A DNA stretch of 64,000 nucleotides from Sinomonas cyclohexanicum (GTDB taxonomy: Bacteria; Actinomycetota; Actinomycetes; Actinomycetales; Micrococcaceae). The notes under the pieces were generated by a model. The model had not been told where the DNA came from, ran no database searches, and saw only the letters and a list, made by a program, of their open reading frames with translations. Location of the stretch: NCBI RefSeq assembly GCF_020886775.1, contig NZ_AP024525.1, forward strand, positions 3,720,001-3,784,000, read 5' to 3'. The position numbers and the translations under genes were made by a program. The stretch's first letter is position 1, and each line of letters opens with the position of its first letter. This document shows, in pieces, positions 54,476-63,628 of the stretch.

Positions 54476-57319
54476 TCACGGCCGCGTCGCCTCGGCGAGC
54501 AGCTCGAGGATGTGCCGGTACGGACGCCCGGTGGCACGCGTGAGTCCGATCTCGCATGTCCGGTTGCTCGAGGCGTACTCGGCGAAGCGTCCACCGCGGG
54601 CGCGCTCCGCCTCCTCGATCCCGGCCGACTCGGGTGCCGTGGCGGAGGCGGTGAGCTCGGGGTGCAGGAGGCCGCGGTCGCCGGCGAAGCCGCAGCAGCC
54701 GGCGTCGACGGGCGTGAAGACCTCGTCCGCGATCCGCCCGGCAATGGCGGCAAGCTGCGCGGTGGTCCCTGCGATCTGGCTCGAGCACGTCGGGTGCAGG
54801 GCCATGGACGGGAAGCGGCGGTGCACCCCGAGCCGGGGCAGGAGGCCCGCGGCGAACTCGATCGCGTCCACGACGCGGAGCCTCTGGGCGCCAGGAGTCG
54901 TCTCCGCCGCCGAGCGGAGCATGACCGCGAGCCCCTCGGCGCACGAGGAAGCGTCGACCACGATCGGGAGCCGCCCGCCGTCGGTCGCCTCGACGAGCAC
55001 GGGGACCACGACCGAGCGCATGTGCTCCCAGCCCGCCGTCATGCCCTTCGACTTCCACGGCGTGCCGCAGCACATCGAGCCGAGGCCCTCGGGCGTGCGG
55101 AGGCGGACGCCGGCGCGGTCGCACACATCGAGGAACGCGCCGGATGCGCCGCCCGGATGCCCGCCGTCCTCCGGCCCGAACATCGTGCCAATGCACGCCG
55201 CGAACAGCACGGCCTCCGCGGCCTCGTCCCGCCGTCGGGGACGCTTCGTGCCGCCGCCCGGGAGGGCGCCGTCGTACGCGGGGAGGCCCTCCCCGAAGAG
55301 CGCCCGCGCGAGGCGCGTCGCGCCCTCGAGGGGCGCGGACGGCAGCGCGGCGGCGACACTCAGCGCCGCCCCGCCGACGCGCGACGCCGCTCCCCACCCG
55401 TGCGCCGCGGCGTTCCAGGCCGCGGACTCGACGCGCCCGGCCCCCTCGGCGCGGAGCCGGCGGACGAGGTCGCCGGTGTTGATGCCGACAGGGCATGCGG
55501 TGCCGCACATGCCGTCGACGGCACACGTGGACACGCCGGAGTAGTCGTAGCCGTCCATGATGGCCTGGGCGAGTTCCTCGTCACCGTCGGCGCGGGCCCG
55601 CTCGGCGTCGCGGCGCAGCGTGATGCGCTGGCGCGGGGTGAGGGTGAGCGAGCGGGACGGGCACACGGGCTCGCAGTAGCCGCACTCGACGCAGCGGTCC
55701 ACCTCGTCCTCGACCGTGGGCGCGACCTTGAGGTCGGCGAGGTAGGAGCGCGGGTCGTCGGAGAGGACGGCGCCGGGGTTGAGGATGCCGTGGGGGTCTG
55801 CGAGGCGCTTGACCTCCTGCATGACCTCGTACAGCTCGTCGCCATACTGGCGGCGCACATAGGGGGCCATGATCCGGCCGGTGCCGTGCTCCGCCTTGAG
55901 CGTCCCGCCCGCGCCGAGGACGAGGTCCACGAGGTCCTCGGTGAAGTCCTCGTACCGGCGCGTGTCCCCGGTGGAGAAGTCCTCGTTGAGCATGAAGTGC
56001 AGGTTGCCGTCCTTGGCGTGGCCGAAGATCACGGGGTCCCGGTAGCCGTGGTCGGCGAGGAGCCCGGCAAGGTCGTGGCACGTGCCCGCGAGTGCCGGGA
56101 CGGGCACGGCGATGTCCTCGAGGAGCTGGCTCGTGCCGGACGGCCGCGCGCTCGCGACTGTCGAGTAGAGGCCCTTGCGGACCTTCCACAGGGCGGCGCG
56201 CTCGCGCGCGTCACGCGTCATGGCGACGGGCCGGGCGAGCCCGAGGCCCGCGAACAGCCGGCCCGCGGACGCCGTCCGGTCCGCGAGCTCCTCGGGGCTC
56301 CCCGCGGTGAACTCGACGAGGAGGGCGGCAGGGTCCGGGAGGTCCAGGGCGCGGATCCCCTCGGGGCAGTCCGGCAGGCGCGCGGAGACGCGAAGCGAGA
56401 CGGCGTCCATGAGCTCCGCCGTGTCGGCGCCCGCGGCGACGAGCTCGGGGATCGCGGCGGCCGCGGCGCTCACGCCCGGGAACACGAGCAGGCCCGCGGC
56501 GACGTGCGGCTTGACCTCGACCGTCGCGAACTCTGCCTCGGCCACGAACGCGAGCGTCCCCTCCGAGCCGACGATGAGGTGCACGAAGATGTCGAGTGGG
56601 TCCTCGAAGTCAAGGAACGCGTTGAGGCCGTAGCCCATGGTGTTCTTCATCGAGAACTGGTGGCGGATCCGCGCCACGGAGTCCGCCGAGTCGAGGACCC
56701 GGCGCCGGAGCCGGGCGAGCCCCTCGTGGAGCGCGGGCTCGCGGGCCGCGAACTCGGACGACGCCGCGGGGTCGCCGGAGTCGATCACCGTCCCCGAGGG
56801 GAGCACGAACCGCAGGGACGTCAGCGTCCGGTACGTGTTCGCCTCGGTGCCGCAGTGCATGCCCGAGGAATTGTTCGCCACGACGCCGCCGATCGTGCAC
56901 GCGATCTCGCTCGCCGGGTCGGGGCCGAGCGCGCGGCGGTGGCGGGCGAGCCGGGCGTTGACGGAGCGGACGGTCGCGCCGGGCTGGACGCGGACGCGGG
57001 CCCCGCCGTCGAGCACGTCGATGCGGCCGAAGTTCCGGCGCGTGTCCGCGAGGACGCCGGCCGTGATGGCCTGCCCGGAGAGGCTCGTGCCGCCCGAGCG
57101 GAACGTCACGGGGGTCTCGTGGCGGGCGCACGCGGCGAGGAGGCGGGCCACGTCGTCGTCCGTCCGCGGGGATGCGACGACGCTCGGAACGAGCAGGTAG
57201 TGCGATGCGTCGTGGGCCTTTGCGTGCAGGTCGAGGGGCCGCGTCGTCACGGAGTCCTGGCCGAGCACCTCGGCGAGCTCGTCCGCGAGGCGCGTGCCCG
57301 GCGTCGTGCGCAGCGTCAT
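54476..57319 (-). CDS. FAD- and Fe-S-dependent oxidoreductase, probable D-lactate dehydrogenase
   Basis: This 947-residue protein joins a GlcD-type FAD domain (about 1-470; PVTFRSGGTSLSGQAI and VVANNSSGMHCGT bind FAD), a twin Fe-S domain (CVECGYCEPVCPSRSL near 540; CAVDGMCGTACPVGINTG near 600) and a C-terminal CCG domain (CCGTPWKSKGM; VDAGCCGFAGDRG). This architecture matches D-lactate or D-2-hydroxyglutarate dehydrogenases such as Dld-II and YdiJ. The context of lutABC and a lactate permease favours D-lactate. The ATG at 57319 has GGAAGGAA 4 nt upstream; it is followed by lutABC on the same strand. Confidence 0.88.
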   Translation of the reverse strand: MTLRTTPGTRLADELAEVLGQDSVTTRPLDLHAKAHDASHYLLVPSVVASPRTDDDVARLLAACARHETPVTFRSGGTSLSGQAITAGVLADTRRNFGRIDVLDGGARVRVQPGATVRSVNARLARHRRALGPDPASEIACTIGGVVANNSSGMHCGTEANTYRTLTSLRFVLPSGTVIDSGDPAASSEFAAREPALHEGLARLRRRVLDSADSVARIRHQFSMKNTMGYGLNAFLDFEDPLDIFVHLIVGSEGTLAFVAEAEFATVEVKPHVAAGLLVFPGVSAAAAAIPELVAAGADTAELMDAVSLRVSARLPDCPEGIRALDLPDPAALLVEFTAGSPEELADRTASAGRLFAGLGLARPVAMTRDARERAALWKVRKGLYSTVASARPSGTSQLLEDIAVPVPALAGTCHDLAGLLADHGYRDPVIFGHAKDGNLHFMLNEDFSTGDTRRYEDFTEDLVDLVLGAGGTLKAEHGTGRIMAPYVRRQYGDELYEVMQEVKRLADPHGILNPGAVLSDDPRSYLADLKVAPTVEDEVDRCVECGYCEPVCPSRSLTLTPRQRITLRRDAERARADGDEELAQAIMDGYDYSGVSTCAVDGMCGTACPVGINTGDLVRRLRAEGAGRVESAAWNAAAHGWGAASRVGGAALSVAAALPSAPLEGATRLARALFGEGLPAYDGALPGGGTKRPRRRDEAAEAVLFAACIGTMFGPEDGGHPGGASGAFLDVCDRAGVRLRTPEGLGSMCCGTPWKSKGMTAGWEHMRSVVVPVLVEATDGGRLPIVVDASSCAEGLAVMLRSAAETTPGAQRLRVVDAIEFAAGLLPRLGVHRRFPSMALHPTCSSQIAGTTAQLAAIAGRIADEVFTPVDAGCCGFAGDRGLLHPELTASATAPESAGIEEAERARGGRFAEYASSNRTCEIGLTRATGRPYRHILELLAEATRP

Positions 57320-57338
57320 GGGGTTCCTTCCGACAGTG

Positions 57339-57428
57339 TGGTCAGACCATAGGAACACACCTGTGCCCCTTGTCACAACCCCGACGGTGTGTGCTAGGTT
57401 ACATGGTCAGACCACAATGGTCGGACCA
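57339..57428. promoter_or_regulatory. Three TGGTCNGACCA operators in the divergent lactate promoter region
   Basis: TGGTCAGACCA at 57339-57349 and 57404-57414, and TGGTCGGACCA at 57418-57428. The first lies just 20 bp before the oxidase start codon; the last two are 14 bp apart and lie 60-84 bp before the permease start. The likely binder is the GntR/FadR-family protein encoded at 59274, since LldR- and FadR-type proteins bind TGGT-N3-ACCA sites. Confidence 0.85.
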
Positions 57429-57487
57429 CGTCGCCAGCCACATCGCGGCGAGGCCGCTCCCCGAAACCCTCTCCAGCAGGAGCCAGC

Positions 57488-59170
57488 ATGACCTTCACTC
57501 CCGTGACCGATCCGGTGGCCGGCAGCGTTGCCGTGTCCGCGCTGATCGGCCTCATCCCGCTCGTGACCTTCTTCGTACTGCTCGCCGTGGTGCGCACCAA
57601 GGCCCACGTGGCTGGGGCGTTCGCCCTGCTCGCGGCACTCGTGGTCGCCGTCGCGGCGTACCACATGCCTCCGGCCCTCGCGGGCCTCGCCGCCTCCCAG
57701 GGCGCCGTGTTCGGTGCGTTCCCGGTGTTCTGGATCGTCCTGACGGCCGTGTGGCTGTACCAGGTCACCGTCCTCTCGGGCAGGTTCGAGGACCTGCGGC
57801 GCATCTTCGACCGGCTGGGCGGCGGCGACCTGCGCATCCAGGCCATCCTCATCGCGTTCTGCTTCGGCGGACTCATGGAGGCTCTGGCCGGCTTCGGCGC
57901 GCCCGTGGCCATCACGGCGACGATGCTCATGGCCATCGGACTGAAGCCGCTCCGCGCCGCCGCGACGGTGCTCGTCGCCAACACCGCGCCCGTCGCGTTC
58001 GGCGCCATCGCCATCCCGATCACCACCGCGGGCGCGCTCACCGGCATCCCGGCCGACCACATCGGCGCGATCGTCGGCCGGCAGACCCCGCTCCTGGCGT
58101 TCGTGGTCCCGCTCATGCTGCTGCTCATCGTGGACGGCTGGCGCGGCCTCCGGGACGCGTGGCTCCCGGCGCTCGTGACCGGCGTGGCGTTCGGCGCAGC
58201 CCAGTTCCTGTGCTCCAACTACTTCTCCTACGAGCTCACGGACGTGGTCGCGTCCCTCGTGGGCCTCGGTGCGGCGATCCTGTTCCTGCGGGTGTGGACG
58301 CCGCGCGGCGCCGAGGGCGCCCGCGAGCGGCTCGGCGCCCCGGCGCCGGCCGCCGTCGGGCCGGGCGCCGCCGCGAAGGAGCTCACGGGCGCCCGCGTGT
58401 GGCTCGCCCTGTTCCCGTACCTGCTCGTCATCGTGGTGTTCGCGGTGTCCAAGCTGTGGCGCCTCGGCGTCGACGTGCCCGCGGCCCTCGCCGCGACGGA
58501 CGTCAAGGTCAACTGGCCCATCCTCCACGACGCCCTCCTCGGCGCCGACGGCAAGCCGCTCTCCTCGACCGTCTACACGTTCCAGTGGCTCTCCGGCCCC
58601 GGCACGCTCCTGCTCCTCTCGGGGCTCATCATCGCCGTGGTGTACGCGACGTTCGACGGCGGCGGGCAGTTCCGCCTCACGGTCGCGGATGCGGTCGCGG
58701 AGCTTTGGCGGACGTTCGTCAAGATGCGCTTCGCGGCCCTCACGATCCTGCTCGTGCTCGCGGTCGCGTACGTCATGAACCTCTCCGGGCAGACCGTCGC
58801 GATCGGCACGTGGCTGGCCGGAACCGGCGCCGCGTTCGCATTCCTCTCCCCCATCCTGGGCTGGATCGGCACCGCCGTGACGGGCTCGGACACGTCCGCC
58901 AACGCCCTCTTCGCCAAGCTCCAGGCCACGGCGGGCCACGCCGCCGGCATCGACCCGTCCCTGTTGGTCGCCGCGAACACCTCCGGCGGCGTGGTGGGCA
59001 AGCTCATCAGCCCGCAGAACCTCGCGATCGCCGCGACGAGCGTGGGCATGGACGGCCAGGAGTCGGTCATCCTGCGCAAGGTCCTGTGGTGGAGCGTCGG
59101 CCTCCTCACGGCCCTGTGCTGCCTCGTGTTCCTGCAGTCCACGCCTGTCCTGGGCTGGATGCTGCCCTAG
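57488..59170 (+). CDS. lctP: L-lactate permease (LctP family)
   Basis: This 560-residue, 12-13-helix transporter of the lactate permease family imports lactate (and often glycolate) with protons. Family signatures are FCFGGLMEALAGFGAPVAITATML near residue 125, ANTAPVAFGAIAIPI, and TGSDTSANALFAKLQ near 465. The ATG at 57488 has AGGAG before it. It is divergent from the FAD/Fe-S oxidase gene and followed by the regulator gene, separated by a hairpin repeat. Confidence 0.95.
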   Translation: MTFTPVTDPVAGSVAVSALIGLIPLVTFFVLLAVVRTKAHVAGAFALLAALVVAVAAYHMPPALAGLAASQGAVFGAFPVFWIVLTAVWLYQVTVLSGRFEDLRRIFDRLGGGDLRIQAILIAFCFGGLMEALAGFGAPVAITATMLMAIGLKPLRAAATVLVANTAPVAFGAIAIPITTAGALTGIPADHIGAIVGRQTPLLAFVVPLMLLLIVDGWRGLRDAWLPALVTGVAFGAAQFLCSNYFSYELTDVVASLVGLGAAILFLRVWTPRGAEGARERLGAPAPAAVGPGAAAKELTGARVWLALFPYLLVIVVFAVSKLWRLGVDVPAALAATDVKVNWPILHDALLGADGKPLSSTVYTFQWLSGPGTLLLLSGLIIAVVYATFDGGGQFRLTVADAVAELWRTFVKMRFAALTILLVLAVAYVMNLSGQTVAIGTWLAGTGAAFAFLSPILGWIGTAVTGSDTSANALFAKLQATAGHAAGIDPSLLVAANTSGGVVGKLISPQNLAIAATSVGMDGQESVILRKVLWWSVGLLTALCCLVFLQSTPVLGWMLP

Positions 59171-59176
59171 CATGCA

Positions 59177-59240
59177 GCGCACGACGGCGGCCCCCGCCCA
59201 GGCGCCCCGCCCGCCCGAGGCGGGGGGCGCCGTCGTGCGC
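59177..59240. repeat. CGCACGACGGCG hairpin with an extra inner stem
   Basis: Arms GCGCACGACGGCG (59177-59189) and its complement (59228-59240) enclose a 38-nt GC-rich loop that itself contains an inverted repeat (CCCCGCC...GGCGGGG). It lies 6 bp after the lactate permease stop, so it may serve as its terminator. It is the fifth such element in the window. Confidence 0.75.
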
Positions 59241-59273
59241 CATGGCCGCGGCGGCATGCGGCAAGATGGGTCC

Positions 59274-59978
59274 ATGCCTGACTCCGCCACCGCCCGCGCG
59301 CACGACGTGGTGCTCCGCCACATCGAGGACAGCCTGCGCTCCGGGGCACTCAAGCTCGGCGACAGGCTTCCCGGCGAGCGCGCCCTCGCCGAGCAGTTCG
59401 GGATCTCACGGGCGTCCGTGCGGGACGCGATCCGCGCGCTCGAGGTCATGGGCGTGGTGCGCGCGGCGACCGGGTCGGGGCCGAACTCGGGGACCATCGT
59501 CGTCTCGGACCCGTCCGCGGCGCTGGGCGTCGCACTGCGGATGCACGTGGCGAGCCACCACCTGCCGGTCAAGGACGTGGTCGAGGCGCGCATCATGATG
59601 GAGACCTGGTCGCTCGAGCACGCGGCCACTGCAGCCTGGACCCCCGAGCAGCTCGACGACGCCCGCCGCCTGCTGACCGCAATGGACGACGACGCGCTGC
59701 CCTCCCAGATCTTCACCCTCCTCGACGCGCAGTTCCACGTGGCCCTCAGCGCCCTCGCGGGCAACATCGTGGTGAGCACCATGATGGAGTCCATGCGGGA
59801 GGCCATCCGCGGGTACATCGACGACGCCGTGGCGCGCCGCGGCGGGTGGGACAAGGCGGTGTCCGTGCTGCGGGGGCACCACCACGGGATCTTCGACGCG
59901 GTCGAGGCCCGCGACGGCGAACTCGCCGCACGGCTCGTGCGCGAGCACATTGAGTGGTTCTACGCGCAGAGCCTCTGA
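59274..59978 (+). CDS. lldR: GntR/FadR-family regulator of lactate use (LldR-like)
   Basis: This 234-residue protein has an N-terminal winged helix (residues 10-75; LPGERALAEQFGISRASVRD) and a C-terminal FCD domain (about 95-220) with the metal/ligand residues Asp and His in LDAQFHVALS and LRGHHHGIFDAVEA. It follows the permease gene and lies next to TGGTC-N-GACCA sites, so it is probably the lactate-responsive repressor of lctP, the oxidase and lutABC. The ATG at 59274 lacks a Shine-Dalgarno sequence; an upstream in-frame ATG would place part of the hairpin in the coding region. Confidence 0.88.
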   Translation: MPDSATARAHDVVLRHIEDSLRSGALKLGDRLPGERALAEQFGISRASVRDAIRALEVMGVVRAATGSGPNSGTIVVSDPSAALGVALRMHVASHHLPVKDVVEARIMMETWSLEHAATAAWTPEQLDDARRLLTAMDDDALPSQIFTLLDAQFHVALSALAGNIVVSTMMESMREAIRGYIDDAVARRGGWDKAVSVLRGHHHGIFDAVEARDGELAARLVREHIEWFYAQSL

Positions 59979-60034
59979 CCGCGGCCCCACCTCGCCTCGC
60001 CACCCCTCGCCCGGCCCTCGCCCCGCCACCCCCC

Positions 60035-60096
60035 GCGAAATGTTGACTTGAGCAGGGTGCAAGGCGCCGACACCCTGCTCATCCCAACATTTGGGC
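60035..60096. repeat. TGAGCAGGGT palindromic element, left copy
   Basis: Arms at 60038-60059 and 60071-60092 match at 19 of 22 positions (AAATGTTGACTTGAGCAGGG on the left). The inner loop contains GGCGCC. It lies 57 bp after the regulator stop and 77 bp before the DUF559-like gene. A second copy at 61124-61186 lies at the other end of that gene. Confidence 0.85.
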
Positions 60097-60172
60097 GCGC
60101 GCCCCGAGATCGGGCCTGTGGATAAGTGCCGATTCCGCCGAATCTGCGCGAATCGTCACGGACGATGGGTCC

Positions 60173-61141
60173 ATGACCAGCCGCAGTCAGCTCCCGCCCG
60201 GGCTCTCGTCACGGTCGTTCTCGATCGGCGAGGCAAGGAGGCACGGCGTCAGCCGTGGCCGCCTCGCAGCCTCGGACCTCGTGACGCCCACTCGCGGCGT
60301 CCGCGTTCCGTGGGGCGTCCAGCTGAGTCCCGCGGAGGTGGTCCGCCCCCTCCTGACGCTCATGCCCGACGCCGTCGCGAGCTTCATCACCGCCGCCAAG
60401 GTGTGGGGCTTCCCCCTTCCCCTCGGGTGGGAGCGGGATCCGACGATCCACGTGACGCGACCCCTCAGCACCCCCGGGAGCACGCGGCCGGGCGTGGTCT
60501 GTCACCGGATGGGCCTCGCGGACCGAGACATGGTGATGCTCGACGGCGTGCTGGTCACCTCGCGCGAGCGCACTTGGCTCGACCTCGCGGGAATCCTCCC
60601 CCTCGAGCATGTCGTGGCAATCGGGGACTACCTCGTATGTGCCCATCCCGAGGACTTTCCCGTGCCGCGGACCGCGCTCGTCGAGATCGACCTCCTCCGC
60701 GGCTACCTCGAGGCGCAGCGGCGCGTCCGCGGCCTGCCGGCCGCGCGCCGAGCGCTCGGGCTCGTGCGGGTCGGGGCGGACTCGGTCCCCGAGACGCTCC
60801 TGCGCCTCGCGGAGGCCGAGGCCGGCCTTCCCGAGCCAACGTTGAACCACGTGATCCGGGACCCCTTCGGGAGGGCGATCGCGTGGCCTGACCAGGCCTA
60901 CGTGGACCTCCGGTTCGCCATCCAGTACGACGGCGAGCACCACCGGGACGCCGAACAGCAGGCCAGCGACAACTGGCGCAACCGTGCCGTGGCCGACCTC
61001 GAGTGGGACCAGCTCATCGTCTCCGCCGCGGACGTCCGGCGGCGCGGGTGGGACGGCGTCGCGGCTGTGGTCGGCGCTCGCCTGCGCCGTCTCGAACAGG
61101 TCCGGTCGGGACGTGCGCCCCTCCGCGAAATGTTGGCCTGA
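60173..61141 (+). CDS. DUF559-like protein (AbiEi-type N-terminus, Vsr-like C-terminus)
   Basis: This 322-residue protein belongs to a family that is frequent and variable in Actinobacteria. The N-terminal half resembles AbiEi-type antitoxin or nuclease-associated domains (FSIGEARRHGVSRGRLAA; ERTWLDLAGILPLEHVV). The C-terminal part resembles the Vsr/DUF559 nuclease fold: RFAIQYDGEHHRDAEQQASD, with acidic and His residues that fit a PD-(D/E)xK-type site, then WRNRAVADLEWDQLIVSA. Function is not established. The last codons (LREMLA and TGA) are encoded by the left arm of the palindromic element at 61124, so the repeat defines its C-terminus. Confidence 0.65.
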   Translation: MTSRSQLPPGLSSRSFSIGEARRHGVSRGRLAASDLVTPTRGVRVPWGVQLSPAEVVRPLLTLMPDAVASFITAAKVWGFPLPLGWERDPTIHVTRPLSTPGSTRPGVVCHRMGLADRDMVMLDGVLVTSRERTWLDLAGILPLEHVVAIGDYLVCAHPEDFPVPRTALVEIDLLRGYLEAQRRVRGLPAARRALGLVRVGADSVPETLLRLAEAEAGLPEPTLNHVIRDPFGRAIAWPDQAYVDLRFAIQYDGEHHRDAEQQASDNWRNRAVADLEWDQLIVSAADVRRRGWDGVAAVVGARLRRLEQVRSGRAPLREMLA

Positions 61142-61186
61142 GCAGGGTCGGAGTGCCGCGAACCCTGCTCAACTCAACATTTCGCG
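61124..61186. repeat. TGAGCAGGGT palindromic element, right copy
   Basis: Arms 61124-61148 (CGCGAAATGTTGGCCTGAGC onward) and 61162-61186 match at 22 of 25 positions. The element overlaps the end of the DUF559-like gene, supplying its TGA, and ends 15 bp before the dcd stop codon, so it may also be a shared terminator. Confidence 0.85.
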
Positions 61187-61200
61187 TGAGGAAGGTGCGG

Positions 61201-61776
61201 TCAGACCCGCGTCCGGTGGAAGTTGAGGTGGCTCCGCGAGGCGGTCGGGCCGCGCTGGTTCTGGTACCGGTTGCCGTACTGACCGGAACCGTAGGGGTGC
61301 TCGGCGGCGGAGGAGAGCCGGAAGAAGCACAGCTGTCCGATCTTCATCCCGGGCCACAGCTTGATCGGCAGGGTCGCGACATTGGAGAGTTCGAGCGTGA
61401 CGTGCCCCGAGAACCCGGGGTCGATGAACCCGGCGGTCGAGTGTGTGAGCAGCCCGAGCCGGCCGAGCGAGGACTTCCCCTCGAGCCGCGCGGCGATGTC
61501 CTCGGGCAGTGTGACGGTCTCGAACGTGGAGCCGAGCACGAACTCACCCGGGTGCAGGATGAACGAATCGTCGGGGTCCACCTCCACCAGGCGCGTGAGC
61601 TCGGGCTGTTCCTCGGCCGGGTCGATGTGGGCGTACTTGTGGTTGTCGAAGAGCCGGAAGTATCGGTCGATCCGCACGTCCACGCTCGAGGGCTGAACCA
61701 TGTCCGGATCGTACGGGCCGAGCTGGATGCGCTCTGCGGCGATTTCGGCACGGATGTCGCGGTCTGAAAGGAGCAC
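61201..61776 (-). CDS. dcd: dCTP deaminase (possibly bifunctional dCTP deaminase/dUTPase)
   Basis: This 191-residue trimeric enzyme deaminates dCTP to dUTP; the actinobacterial form can also hydrolyse dUTP to dUMP. The N-terminus [12 protein letters not shown] fixes the GTG at 61776 as start. The active-site segments are [20 protein letters not shown] and [11 protein letters not shown]. The tail [20 protein letters not shown] closes over the nucleotide. GGAGG lies immediately before the GTG, closer than usual. Confidence 0.95.
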   Translation of the reverse strand: MLLSDRDIRAEIAAERIQLGPYDPDMVQPSSVDVRIDRYFRLFDNHKYAHIDPAEEQPELTRLVEVDPDDSFILHPGEFVLGSTFETVTLPEDIAARLEGKSSLGRLGLLTHSTAGFIDPGFSGHVTLELSNVATLPIKLWPGMKIGQLCFFRLSSAAEHPYGSGQYGNRYQNQRGPTASRSHLNFHRTRV

Positions 61777-61892
61777 GCCTCCAAAAGTACCGCAGGCCGG
61801 CCAGCGCGGCGGGCGCCCGGACCATTGCCGCCCTGCGACGCGTGGGCTTAGGGTGACCCCCGAGACTGGTGTGACGAGGGAGGTTCCCAGGC

Positions 61893-63572
61893 ATGCGCCG
61901 ATTCCTGCTGACCGTCGCCGTGGCGGCCACCGCGGCACTGGCCGCTGCCGCCCCAGCCGCGCCGCCGCCGTCGTCCGCGGTGGGCGCCGCGCACGACGCC
62001 GCCCCCTCGCCGAGCGCCGCCCCGGCACCGCCCGCCGGGACCGCCACCGGCCCGACACTCGACGTGCGCCTCGCCGCCCCGGACGCCCAGCCCGCGGCCG
62101 CCAGGCCGGCACCCGCGCCCACCCGACCCACCCAGCCCCTCCCCGCCCCGCCGGTGAAGTCGGTCGACGCGGCGCGCGGCCCAGACACCATCGACCAGGC
62201 CGCGACCTCGGTGACGCCCCTGGCCGCGCCCATGGGCAACACCGACAACCTGGTCCGCGACGACAACTCCGCCCAGGTCCTCGCCGTCTTCAACGCGATC
62301 AACGCGTACCGCGCCCAGAACGGCCTGAACCCCGTCCGGTACCACACGAGCGTCCAGGATCTCGCGCAGGAGTGGAGCGACAGCATCGCGAGCCGCGAGG
62401 TCATCGAGCACCGGGCGAACTTCTGGACCGACCCGCGCGCCCTCAACCCGGACAACGGCGCCGGCGAGGTCATCGCCGTCCGCTGGGACCGGGACGCGGC
62501 GCAGCTCGTGGAGTGGTGGAAGTCCTCGCCGTCGCACAACGCGATCCTCCTGGACGCGCGCATGAGCGTGGTCGGGATCGGCATCACGTTCACCAACGGC
62601 AACTACCAGACCACGCCGAACCGGTACACGATGTGGGGGGTCGTCGACTTCTTCGGGTACAAGACGCTGCCCTCAGGCACGACGGCGGCGCCCGGCGGCG
62701 CGTCCACGTCGCCGAGCCCGTCCCCCGCCCCGGCCCCGGCTCCCGCGCCCTCGGCCGGCGGCGTCGCGGTCGCCCAGCCGGACACGGCGCTGTGCACGCC
62801 GCCCGGCAAGTTCATGCCGACCACGCAGGACATGTCCGCGGCCTCGATCACGAGCACCGCGGACATCGTGGCCACGGACTCCTCCGGAACCCTGTGGTCC
62901 TACCCCGCGCGGGGCGGGGGGTTCGGGGCCGCGAAGAACATCGGCTCCGGCTACACCGACGCCCTGACGGTCAACACCGTCGACTGGGACCGGGACGGCT
63001 ACGTCGACCTGCTCACCCAGTGGAAGGACGGCCGCCTCACCCTCGCGCGGGGCCTCGCGGCGGGCGGCTTCAGCGCCCCGTTGACCCTCGGGCAGTCCGG
63101 CTGGGAGGGCATGACTCTGAGCATCGGCCTGTGGTGTGCGGCGAACCGCCTGCCGCAGATCCTCGCGGCCGACGGCGCAGGGAACCTCTGGCTGTACCCG
63201 AATCAGGGCCTGGGCGACCTCGTGCAGCGTGGCCGGCTCGCCACCGCGATGCCCGCGGGACAGGAGAGCATGGTCGACTTCAGCGGCGACGGCTTCGAGG
63301 ACCTCGTGGCGCGGCGCTCGGACGGCGCGCTGCTGCTGCACCGCTCACTCGGGCAGCAGGGCCTCGTGGATGAGGCGCGCGCCGTGATCGGGACCGGATG
63401 GGGGTCGATGGGCCCGATCCGCGTGCTGCGCGGGCTCGACGGGCTCGACACCGTGGGCGTCGCCTCGACACGCCCGGATGGGACGCTCCTGTACTGGCCC
63501 GTGGCGAATGGCGCGTTCGGAGCCGCACGGGTGATCGGCGGCGGCTGGGGCGGGTACGTGCTCGCGCAGTAG
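61893..63572 (+). CDS. Secreted CAP-domain protein with an FG-GAP/VCBS-like C-terminus
   Basis: This 559-residue exported protein has a signal peptide ([20 protein letters not shown]), a Pro/Ala-rich stretch to about residue 125, then a CAP/SCP domain (about 130-255) with the His/Glu motif residues in [12 protein letters not shown] and AGEVIAVRW and the final [11 protein letters not shown] second Pro/Ala linker follows, and residues 295-559 contain repeats of the type [19 protein letters not shown] and [19 protein letters not shown], that is, Ca2+-binding FG-GAP/VCBS-like blades. Function of such fusions is unknown; CAP proteins of bacteria are often cell-wall or surface associated. Confidence 0.85.
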   Translation: MRRFLLTVAVAATAALAAAAPAAPPPSSAVGAAHDAAPSPSAAPAPPAGTATGPTLDVRLAAPDAQPAAARPAPAPTRPTQPLPAPPVKSVDAARGPDTIDQAATSVTPLAAPMGNTDNLVRDDNSAQVLAVFNAINAYRAQNGLNPVRYHTSVQDLAQEWSDSIASREVIEHRANFWTDPRALNPDNGAGEVIAVRWDRDAAQLVEWWKSSPSHNAILLDARMSVVGIGITFTNGNYQTTPNRYTMWGVVDFFGYKTLPSGTTAAPGGASTSPSPSPAPAPAPAPSAGGVAVAQPDTALCTPPGKFMPTTQDMSAASITSTADIVATDSSGTLWSYPARGGGFGAAKNIGSGYTDALTVNTVDWDRDGYVDLLTQWKDGRLTLARGLAAGGFSAPLTLGQSGWEGMTLSIGLWCAANRLPQILAADGAGNLWLYPNQGLGDLVQRGRLATAMPAGQESMVDFSGDGFEDLVARRSDGALLLHRSLGQQGLVDEARAVIGTGWGSMGPIRVLRGLDGLDTVGVASTRPDGTLLYWPVANGAFGAARVIGGGWGGYVLAQ

Positions 63573-63580
63573 CCGGCGTC

Positions 63581-63608
63581 GGCCGCCCTCCGGCCCGGAG
63601 CGGCGGCC
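63581..63608. terminator. GC-rich hairpin between convergent genes
   Basis: GGCCGCCCTCCG and CGGAGCGGCGGCC pair with one bulged base around a 3-nt loop. It lies 9 bp after the CAP-protein stop and 21 bp from the stop of the convergent SRPBCC gene, so it is a likely shared terminator. No U-tract. Confidence 0.65.
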
Positions 63609-63628
63609 TCGGCTCCCGCCCTTGCGGG

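Noticed and set aside
54257-57352. 1031-codon plus-strand open frame over the FAD/Fe-S oxidase
   Set aside because: Antisense to a gene with clear FAD and Fe-S motifs; no recognisable domain.
57407-59950. 847-codon minus-strand open frame over the lactate permease and regulator
   Set aside because: Antisense to lctP and lldR; composition is typical of GC-rich shadow frames.
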